From an uncultured Clostridia bacterium (lineage in GTDB: Bacteria; Bacillota; Clostridia; Acetivibrionales; CALMWN01), in contig CALMWN010000125.1 of assembly GCA_937873555.1 (NCBI GenBank), positions 1-11,366 on the forward strand: 11,366 nucleotides of DNA, read 5' to 3'. Below the pieces are notes generated by a model that was not told where the DNA came from, did no database searches, and worked only from the letters and a program-made list of their open reading frames with translations. The position numbers and the translations under genes are program-made. Below, piece after piece: positions 1 through 5,834 of this stretch (positions are counted from its first letter, which is position 1; every line of letters begins with the position of its first letter).

Positions 1-2
1 TT

Positions 3-1838
3 ACTTATTTAAGGCCTATCCCCAGCAACGTCACAAATTATACGGCAACCCTGATGATCACCATCGATGCGGCTTCAATAAATAAAATAATTTCCAACGC
101 CTTAGGCAACTATAAAGGAAAGATTCTTGTCCTTGATGAGAAGAAAAAAGTTATAGCCTCACTAACTAACGGGAATGTAAATGTCGATGAGAATAAATTG
201 ATACCTCTGCTAACCACCGGTGACCAGCTGGTTTTCAAGAAGAAACTGCAAGACCGGAGCCAGTCGGTTTTCTATGTCAAATCACAAAATACCGGATGGA
301 GTTATATTGCAATACTGCCGTCCGATCAAATCCTGTCCAAAGTTAACAGCATGAGGGCATGGGCTTTCTTCATTCTACTTCTTTCCGTTATTATAGGAAT
401 TGTCCTGGCTTATTACTTCTCCTACGGAAATTACTACCCCATTAGAAAACTTGCAGACACACTGCTTAGAAGTTCATCAGGTGATTCCGAGATCAGACAG
501 GCCGGCCGTAATGAATTGGATATAATAAACCGCAGCCTTATGGCTGTAATTAATAAAAATAAAGTTCTTCAACATCGTCTGAATGAGCAAATGCCTGTTA
601 TAAGGGCTAACTTTCTGCTGAGGCTTTTAAAAGGAAACTATGCAACCCCCGATGCAGCAAAGGGTATGGCCGACTTTGCCGGTATCGGAAGCAGTGGTGG
701 CCCATATGGCGTTATAATTTTTAATATAGATGACTTTGACGAATTTGTAGAACAGAATCCCGAATCAGTACAGGGCGTTTACAGATTCTCCATAGGTAAT
801 GTGGCAGAAGAATTGTGTCAATCAGTCGGCAAAGGTTATGCCCTGGATACAGCAGATGATAAAGTTGCCATGATAGTGGACTTTCAGAGTAGTGAACGTG
901 ATTACCTGAGTGAAATGATTTCATTGGGAAACATGGCTAGAGATTTCATTAAAGAGCATTTCGATTTCACCCTGACAGTAGGAATAGGCAAGGTATACAA
1001 TTCCCTTGAAAATATTCCGAAATCCTATGTAGAAGCTGTAACCGCTGTTGATTACAAAATGGTCAGGGGTAAAAATACAGTTATAATTTTTGAACAAATT
1101 GCGGTTAGTAATAATGAAAGGTATTACTATTCGGCACAAAACGAAACAAGAATATTTGAGTGCCTGAAGCTCGGCGACTTTGACGGTATAGCCAAGGTAC
1201 TGAAGAGTATAATTGAAAATATTATCAGCAAGCCTATCAGTATAAATGTTGCCAGGTGTATATATTTTGAAATAATAAATACCGCAATGAAAGCACTGAC
1301 CGAACTGAATCCCATAGATTACAATGAAATCATGCATTATGGAAACGCCCTTCCCAACCTTTTAAAGTGCGAATCACTGAACGAGGTTTATGAGCAAACC
1401 TCAAACTTTTACAAGATCATCTGTGAACGCATACAAAATGCGAGGGAAAGTAAGAGCACCACCTTCCAGGATGCAATATTGAAGTATGTTGACGAAAATT
1501 ACAAGGATAAGAATCTGTCACTGGTTTTGCTATCAGACAGGTTTTCTCTGACCCCGGCTTACCTGAGCCGTTATTTCAAAGCTTATACACAGTATAACTT
1601 TGTAGAGTATCTGCATAACCTCCGGATAAAAAAAGCAAAACAGCTTCTTGAGCGCACAAGTAAAAGTATTGCTGTCATTGCAAGCGAGTCAGGGTATCTT
1701 GACAGCCACAGCCTTATAAGGGCATTTAAAAAGTATGAGAATATAACACCGGGGAAATACAGGGATATGCATAATCACACCATAGGCGGGCAAACTTCCG
1801 TTTTACTCGACGAGAAAAATGTTTTACAGTCCAGATAA
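3..1838 (+). CDS. Membrane-anchored AraC-family transcriptional regulator (5' end outside window)
   Basis: Probable one-component sensor-regulator of the adjacent transporter genes. The reading frame is open from base 3 to the stop at 1836-1838. The first ATG, at 54, has no ribosome binding site and is probably internal, so the gene starts left of the window. Visible order: the end of an extracytoplasmic sensor region (to about base 355, Cache-like by position only), one hydrophobic transmembrane segment (about 360-422, FFILLLSVIIGIVLAYYF), a short HAMP-like linker, a cytoplasmic region starting near GVIIFNIDDFDEF that resembles the degenerate GGDEF_2 domain of YesN-type regulators, and a C-terminal AraC DNA-binding domain (about 1467-1770). 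Both helix-turn-helix parts are recognisable: LSDRFSLTPAYLSRYFK, then IASESGYLDSHSLIRAFKKY followed by the ITPGKYR ending. Genes of this type usually sit beside CUT1 sugar transporters, as here. The family call is firm; the ligand is unknown. Confidence 0.9.
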   Translation, partial: TYLRPIPSNVTNYTATLMITIDAASINKIISNALGNYKGKILVLDEKKKVIASLTNGNVNVDENKLIPLLTTGDQLVFKKKLQDRSQSVFYVKSQNTGWSYIAILPSDQILSKVNSMRAWAFFILLLSVIIGIVLAYYFSYGNYYPIRKLADTLLRSSSGDSEIRQAGRNELDIINRSLMAVINKNKVLQHRLNEQMPVIRANFLLRLLKGNYATPDAAKGMADFAGIGSSGGPYGVIIFNIDDFDEFVEQNPESVQGVYRFSIGNVAEELCQSVGKGYALDTADDKVAMIVDFQSSERDYLSEMISLGNMARDFIKEHFDFTLTVGIGKVYNSLENIPKSYVEAVTAVDYKMVRGKNTVIIFEQIAVSNNERYYYSAQNETRIFECLKLGDFDGIAKVLKSIIENIISKPISINVARCIYFEIINTAMKALTELNPIDYNEIMHYGNALPNLLKCESLNEVYEQTSNFYKIICERIQNARESKSTTFQDAILKYVDENYKDKNLSLVLLSDRFSLTPAYLSRYFKAYTQYNFVEYLHNLRIKKAKQLLERTSKSIAVIASESGYLDSHSLIRAFKKYENITPGKYRDMHNHTIGGQTSVLLDEKNVLQSR

Positions 1839-1902
1839 CCTGCAGTTCATGGTACAGTAGGCATGGATAAGTCTTAATCCTCCCGGTGCAATAATTATAC
1901 AT

Positions 1903-1919
1903 TGTGCAAAAATTGCACA
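1903..1919. promoter_or_regulatory. Palindromic operator-like site TGTGCAA-N3-TTGCACA
   Basis: A perfect 7-bp inverted repeat with a 3-bp spacer lies 65 bp after the regulator stop codon. Related TGCAA motifs stand nearby: GTGCAAT at 1886, TTGCAAT at 1940 and TTGCAA at 1986. The symmetry suggests a binding site for a dimeric regulator, possibly the AraC protein encoded upstream, but the binding protein is inferred. It is too AT-rich to be a convincing terminator. Confidence 0.4.
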
Positions 1920-2011
1920 TCCACAAACACGTCTAATCGTTGCAATGACTGTATTTGAGGCTATATGCCCAAATCAGTTTATAAATTGCAAGTTGTTTTA
2001 AAAAACAGCCA

Positions 2012-2040
2012 TTTACAGCCTGCCGTTTTTCCCTTACGAT
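2012..2040 (+). promoter_or_regulatory. Candidate sigma-A promoter of the ABC transporter genes, inside an inverted repeat
   Basis: A -35 box TTTACA (2012-2017, 5/6 match) and a -10 box TACGAT (2035-2040, 4/6 match) are separated by exactly 17 bp, placing the transcript start near 2047 and giving a leader of about 130 nt. The -35 box lies within CATTTACA (2010-2017), which is repeated inverted as TGTAAATG (2041-2048) just after the -10 box. The repeat centres are 31 bp apart, about three helical turns. This fits an operator that controls access to the promoter. It was found by eye. Confidence 0.45.
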
Positions 2041-2055
2041 TGTAAATGTATGAAC

Positions 2056-2097
2056 AAAATGCCCTACAGGGCATTTTCAGAGCTTATTTTATTTTTT
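2056..2097 (+). terminator. Hairpin with downstream U-rich tract: terminator of the regulator gene or leader attenuator
   Basis: AAAATGCCC (2056-2064) pairs perfectly with GGGCATTTT (2069-2077) around the tetraloop TACA. A T-rich run follows at 2084-2097 after six unpaired bases. It could end transcription of the AraC gene. It also falls just downstream of the proposed transporter promoter, so it could act as an attenuator in the leader. The gap before the T-run makes it a non-canonical intrinsic terminator. Confidence 0.45.
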
Positions 2098-2113
2098 AAC
2101 TGTTTCTGAAAAA

Positions 2114-2144
2114 CAGGTAGATTCGGTTTTCAGGGATCTACCTG
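2114..2144 (+). promoter_or_regulatory. Leader hairpin upstream of the transporter ribosome binding site
   Basis: CAGGTAGAT (2114-2122) and ATCTACCTG (2136-2144) are perfect 9-bp complements with a 13-nt loop, ending 16 nt before the ribosome binding site. Its first three bases also pair within an alternative small hairpin, CTGTTT/AAACAG (2100-2116), so the two structures exclude each other. It could be an RNA control element or a DNA operator. No known riboswitch class is recognised. Confidence 0.35.
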
Positions 2145-2160
2145 GAAAGGTAAAAAAGTA

Positions 2161-2185
2161 AGGGAGGATAATAATGTATGGCTGA
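2161..2185 (+). promoter_or_regulatory. Ribosome binding site with overlapping three-codon ORF
   Basis: AGGGAGG (2161-2167) can serve two ATGs. The ATG at 2174 is 6 nt downstream and reads Met-Tyr-Gly-stop (2174-2185). The ATG at 2178 is 10 nt downstream and opens the permease gene. The better-spaced ATG thus leads to a minimal ORF overlapping the true start in another frame, which might lower or tune permease translation. Confidence 0.5.
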
Positions 2186-3146
2186 CGGTTTTGCAACCCC
2201 TCATGAAATGCAGCGAATGACAAAACCAAACCCCTCAAAGCGTAATGAAATTATGCGGAGCATTTATAAGAGCCGCTATCTGTATGTCTTGATAATACCT
2301 GTTTTCATCTATTATGTCATATTCCAATATGTACCTATGTACGGTGCCCAGATAGCATTCAAAAATTTCAACCCTTTTCAGGGTATTTGGGGAAGCCCAT
2401 GGGTAGGGTTCAAGTACTTCACTCAATTTTTTGAATCGGTGTATTTTCTTAGATTGATCCGCAACACACTGGCTATAAATATTTACAACATAGTTGTTGG
2501 GTTTCCTGCACCTATTTTACTGGCTCTAATGTTAAACGAGGTAAAAAACAGAGTCTTTAAAAGAACTGTCCAAACAGTTGTTTATCTGCCGCACTTCATT
2601 TCCACCGTGGTTATAGTAGGAATGCTGGTATCCTTCCTTTCTCCGCGAAGCGGAATTGTCAATATGGTGATAAAATCCTTGGGCGGCCAGCCCATCCAAT
2701 TCCTCGCACAACCCGGCTGGTTCAGAAGCATTTATGTATGGTCGGGAGTATGGCAGGAAGCCGGTTGGGGATCAATCATATACCTGGCGGCTCTTGCCGG
2801 AATTGATCCTTCCCTGTATGAGGCGGCAGTCGTAGATGGTGCCAGCCGTTGGAAGCGTTTGGTCCACATAACCATTCCCTGCCTTATCCCAACAATCATT
2901 ATAATGTTGATTCTCAGGATGGGAGGAATTTTCAACGTAGGCTTTGAAAAGATTATGCTTATGTATAATCCGGTTACATATGAGACTGCGGATGTTATAT
3001 CCACATATGTATACAGGCGCGGTATTCTGGGAGCGGAATACAGCTTTTCCACAGCAATCGGACTGTTTAATTCAGTAATCAATTTTGTTACTCTGATTAC
3101 CTTTAATACCATCAGCCGAAAGGTAAGCGAGACCAGTTTATGGTAA
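2178..3146 (+). CDS. ABC transporter permease, CUT1 sugar family (LplB/YteP type)
   Basis: One of two integral membrane subunits of a binding-protein-dependent importer, probably for an oligosaccharide. The 322-aa protein has about six transmembrane segments, the first near residues 33-52. The family-typical stretch YVPMYGAQIAFKNFNP follows at about 51-66. The ATPase-docking EAA loop is at 215-234 (EAAVVDGASRWKRLVHITIP), with the conserved E-A-A, D-G-A and final I-x-x-P positions all present. The ATG at 2178 is chosen because it is in frame and 10 nt after AGGGAGG; a later Met at residue 12 lacks an equally good site. It is first in a three-gene transporter set, 16 bp before the second permease. 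Membrane topology and EAA loop make the class firm; the substrate is not visible. Confidence 0.93.
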   Translation: MADGFATPHEMQRMTKPNPSKRNEIMRSIYKSRYLYVLIIPVFIYYVIFQYVPMYGAQIAFKNFNPFQGIWGSPWVGFKYFTQFFESVYFLRLIRNTLAINIYNIVVGFPAPILLALMLNEVKNRVFKRTVQTVVYLPHFISTVVIVGMLVSFLSPRSGIVNMVIKSLGGQPIQFLAQPGWFRSIYVWSGVWQEAGWGSIIYLAALAGIDPSLYEAAVVDGASRWKRLVHITIPCLIPTIIIMLILRMGGIFNVGFEKIMLMYNPVTYETADVISTYVYRRGILGAEYSFSTAIGLFNSVINFVTLITFNTISRKVSETSLW

Positions 3147-3148
3147 AT

Positions 3149-3157
3149 AGGAGGTGA
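3149..3157 (+). promoter_or_regulatory. Near-perfect Shine-Dalgarno AGGAGGTGA that fixes the second permease start
   Basis: This sequence matches the anti-Shine-Dalgarno over nine bases. The first in-frame GTG, at 3154, lies inside it and so cannot be the start. The next GTG, at 3163, is 8 nt beyond AGGAGG and is the best start. Confidence 0.8.
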
Positions 3158-3162
3158 AAGAA

Positions 3163-4044
3163 GTGGAAGGTATCAATGAAACATTTGGAGAAAAGCTTTT
3201 TGAAGCTGTAATAATAGCAATACTTGCAATTGTCTGTCTTTTAGCGGCATATCCCGTTATACTGGTAGCCAGTTCATCCTTTAGTGATCCTAATGCGGTA
3301 ATAACGAACAAAGTGCTGCTCTGGCCGGTTAATCCCACACAAAAGGCTTATAACATGGTTTTCGGGCATCCTGAGATATGGAGGTGCTATGGCAACACAA
3401 TCATGTATACTCTTCTCGGTACGGCAATTAATGTCTTTCTTACCGCCGCCGGGGCATACCCTCTTTCACGGAGTGATTTTTGCGGAAGAAACTTTTTTAT
3501 GGCCATATTTATTTTTACAATGTTTTTCAGTGGAGGAATGATCCCCTCCTACCTTCTGGTTAAGAATCTTGGTCTTCTCAACAGTATCTGGGCGTTATTG
3601 ATACCGGGAGCTGTAAGTACCTGGAATTTGATTATCATGCGCACTTTTTTTCAGAACACAATACCTGCCGAACTGCAGGAGGCAGCTTTTGTTGACGGAA
3701 GCAACGACCTGGGTGTGTTTTTCAAAATTGTACTTCCCCTGTCCACTCCCATTATAGCCGTAATGGTGCTATTTTATGGTGTAGGCCACTGGAACAGCTG
3801 GTTCTCAGCCTTGTTGTATTTGTCTGACAGAAGCAAATACCCTCTGCAGATCATACTCAGGGAAATACTCATTCAAAGCTCTACACAGGATATGTCGGGT
3901 GGTGCCATCAGCGATCAGGAAATGATAGGTGAAACAATCAAGTATGCAACAATGGTTGTAGCTACATTACCTATACTTTGCCTGTATCCGTTTCTGCAGA
4001 GGTACTTTGTCAAAGGTGTTATGATTGGAGCTATCAAGGGGTAA
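3163..4044 (+). CDS. ABC transporter permease, CUT1 sugar family (LplC/YtcP type)
   Basis: Second membrane subunit, expected to form a heterodimer channel with the preceding permease. From the GTG at 3163 it is 293 aa. It starts with a transmembrane helix at about 13-38 ending in the family-typical PVILVASSSFSDP. Further hydrophobic segments follow near 80-100, 111-130, 140-160, 190-208 and 262-280. The EAA loop is at about 173-192 (EAAFVDGSNDLGVFFKIVLP), with the usual E-A-A, D-G and L-P residues. The C-terminus FVKGVMIGAIKG is characteristic of this family. The gene is 16 bp after the first permease and 53 bp before the binding-protein gene, with no terminator between, so the three are probably co-transcribed. 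Assignment is firm; the sugar is unknown. Confidence 0.93.
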   Translation: MEGINETFGEKLFEAVIIAILAIVCLLAAYPVILVASSSFSDPNAVITNKVLLWPVNPTQKAYNMVFGHPEIWRCYGNTIMYTLLGTAINVFLTAAGAYPLSRSDFCGRNFFMAIFIFTMFFSGGMIPSYLLVKNLGLLNSIWALLIPGAVSTWNLIIMRTFFQNTIPAELQEAAFVDGSNDLGVFFKIVLPLSTPIIAVMVLFYGVGHWNSWFSALLYLSDRSKYPLQIILREILIQSSTQDMSGGAISDQEMIGETIKYATMVVATLPILCLYPFLQRYFVKGVMIGAIKG

Positions 4045-4097
4045 TCTTAGAGCCCTTCAACGATAGAAAAGTAAAAAGTAACAGGAGGAGAAAACAT

Positions 4098-5690
4098 ATG
4101 AACAAATTAAAGAGAGCCATGGCTGTATTAGTTGCATTTGCTTTGGTCTCAATGCTTTTCGCAGGCTGTGGAAGCAAGCAGGATGCCAAGAGCTCGCAAA
4201 GCAGTGATCAGTCTCAAAGCGGCAAGCCTGCGCAGAAAATAACTCTGAAGATGTTAAAGGGAAAGGCTGCTCATGAAGTTCCGCTTGATCAGATGGATGT
4301 GTTCAAGGCTTACGAAGAGAAAACCAATATCCATGTCCAGTGGGATAGCCCTCCGGCTGAAAATTACCTGGAGCGATATAACCTGGTTATGGCATCGGGA
4401 GATCTGCCTGATGTAATTATGGATATGCCCAGAGGAGACCTGATAAAATATGCCCAGATGGGTGCTATAATTCCTCTTAACGACTTAATCGAAAAAAGCT
4501 CACCCAACCTTAAAAGCTGGATGCAGAAGCGTCCGGAGATTAAAAAGGATATAACAGGCAAAGACGGCAAAATATTTTACTTCCCAATGTTTGATGAGCT
4601 TCCGCTTGGGAACAATGCTCTCGGTCTAAGGGAAGACTGGCTCAAGAAGCTGAACCTGCAGATACCGGTCACTCCAGACGAATGGTATACAGTCCTTAAA
4701 GCATTTAAGGAAAAGGATCCAAACGGCAACGGCAAAGCTGATGAAATTCCTTTCAGCGGCAACGGTATAAATATGGCAAGAAGCCTTGTTTCCGCATGGG
4801 GTGTGCTTGATACGTTCTATACCGAGCCGAAGGATGGAGGAAAAGTTCACTACGGACCAATAGAGGGCAAATACAAGGAAGCCCTTGCGTGGATAGCAAA
4901 GCTGTATAAGGAAGGATTGATAGACTCTGAAATCGCTACAAACGATGAAAAGGCATTCCAGGGCAAAATGGGTCAGAATGTCGTAGGAGCCTTCAGGGGG
5001 GCCTTTGGAGGCCATTTTTCAGCCTTCAACTCGACTCTTCCCAAACAGATACCAGGCTTTAAAATAACCGGCACACCTCCTATGAAGGGGCCTTACGGTG
5101 ACCAGGTGCATGCCAACCTTGACCTGAGCACCAGAAGCACAATTGCTGCTGTGATTACCAAGTCTAACAAATATCAGGAAGCTACCACGAAATGGATTGA
5201 CTATTTCTATGGGCAGGAAGGCGCTCTCCTGATGAACTTCGGTATCGAAGGCAAGCATTATACAATGCAGAATGGACAGCCGATATATACCGATCTGGTT
5301 CTCAAAAACCCCAACGGTTTATCTTCAAAACAGGTTAGAGGTTCCTTCAGCATAACACAGAGCACCGGGACTTATGTGCTGTTGAAAGCTCAGTCTGATC
5401 AGGTTGATGATCCTGCTGTCAAGGAGATAAAGAGCAAGTATCTGGAGCCATACATACCTGAAGCAAAAAAATTCGTGCTCCCCAATATTTCCTTCGATCA
5501 GAAGGATGACGAGGTTCGCCGCCAGGTAATGGCCGATGTACAAACATATGTTGATGAAATGATAACCAAGTTCATACTCGGTACCGAACCGTTGGATAAC
5601 TGGGATAAATATGTTCAAAAGGTTAAGGGCATGGGAATTGACAAAGCGATTGCAGTTTATCAGAAAACAGTTGATGATTATAAAAAATAA
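4098..5690 (+). CDS. Extracellular solute-binding lipoprotein of the ABC importer (LplA/YtcQ type)
   Basis: Captures the substrate outside the cell and delivers it to the two permeases. The ATG at 4098 follows AGGAGG (4084-4089) by 8 nt; upstream in-frame codons overlap the end of the second permease and are not the start. The N-terminus is a lipoprotein signal: basic MNKLKR, a hydrophobic core, and the lipobox LFAGC with Cys24 as the lipidation site. A Ser/Gln/Lys-rich linker follows at about 25-45. The mature part has typical family-1 binding-protein features (MASGDLPDVIMD near 98-110, then a short Leu/Ile-rich helix). A calcium-loop-like segment DPNGNGKADE is at 207-216. At 530 aa it matches the long LplA/YtcQ-type proteins. 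Its position directly after two CUT1 permeases supports an oligosaccharide ligand, but the ligand cannot be named. Confidence 0.93.
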   Translation: MNKLKRAMAVLVAFALVSMLFAGCGSKQDAKSSQSSDQSQSGKPAQKITLKMLKGKAAHEVPLDQMDVFKAYEEKTNIHVQWDSPPAENYLERYNLVMASGDLPDVIMDMPRGDLIKYAQMGAIIPLNDLIEKSSPNLKSWMQKRPEIKKDITGKDGKIFYFPMFDELPLGNNALGLREDWLKKLNLQIPVTPDEWYTVLKAFKEKDPNGNGKADEIPFSGNGINMARSLVSAWGVLDTFYTEPKDGGKVHYGPIEGKYKEALAWIAKLYKEGLIDSEIATNDEKAFQGKMGQNVVGAFRGAFGGHFSAFNSTLPKQIPGFKITGTPPMKGPYGDQVHANLDLSTRSTIAAVITKSNKYQEATTKWIDYFYGQEGALLMNFGIEGKHYTMQNGQPIYTDLVLKNPNGLSSKQVRGSFSITQSTGTYVLLKAQSDQVDDPAVKEIKSKYLEPYIPEAKKFVLPNISFDQKDDEVRRQVMADVQTYVDEMITKFILGTEPLDNWDKYVQKVKGMGIDKAIAVYQKTVDDYKK

Positions 5691-5705
5691 TCAGCTTAAT
5701 TAAAC

Positions 5706-5739
5706 AAAGGGTATATCCGTAAATGCGGGTATACCCTTT
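5706..5739. terminator. Probable bidirectional intrinsic terminator between convergent operons
   Basis: AAAGGGTATATCCG (5706-5719) pairs with the segment at 5726-5739 over 14 bp (13 Watson-Crick pairs and one T-G wobble) around the loop TAAATG. It starts 15 bp after the binding-protein stop. The plus-strand exit is only a short TTTAAAT. The minus-strand exit (TTTGTTTAATT) is richer in T, so it may stop transcription from both directions. Confidence 0.75.
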
Positions 5740-5773
5740 AAATAACCATATATTACCTAAAATTTATTATTTA

Positions 5774-5810
5774 AAGCTACCGTGGGTTAAAACCCACGGT
5801 GAAATAGCTT
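5774..5810 (-). terminator. Perfect long hairpin downstream of the mannosidase: terminator or mobile-element palindrome remnant
   Basis: ACCGTGGGTT (5779-5788) and AACCCACGGT (5791-5800) form a perfect palindrome. It is extended by a second stem, AAGCTA (5774-5779) with TAGCTT (5805-5810), leaving GAAA bulged; the A at 5779 can join only one stem. On the minus strand it is followed by TTTAAATAATAAATTTT, so it could terminate the hydrolase operon. Its compactness also resembles the subterminal hairpins of IS200/IS605-type elements, although no transposase is present. Confidence 0.5.
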
Positions 5811-5834
5811 ACCCAACTATCTGGATAAAGCATA

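Noticed and set aside
54..56. ATG as start of the AraC-family regulator
   Set aside because: The frame is open to the window edge, no ribosome binding site precedes this ATG, and starting there would cut the extracytoplasmic sensor region.
921..1337. A 138-codon open frame on the minus strand inside the regulator gene
   Set aside because: Antisense to a well-recognised coding region, with Cys/Tyr/Ile-rich composition typical of a reverse-frame shadow.
1839..2177. Possible small gene, tRNA or CRISPR in the gap after the regulator
   Set aside because: No cloverleaf, no repeat-spacer pattern and no start with a ribosome binding site; the content looks regulatory.
3154..3156. GTG as start of the second permease
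   Set aside because: It lies within the Shine-Dalgarno sequence itself; the GTG at 3163 is correctly spaced.
3978..4097. Upstream extension of the binding-protein frame
   Set aside because: It overlaps the second permease in another frame and would bury the clear lipoprotein signal peptide; the ATG at 4098 has a strong ribosome binding site.
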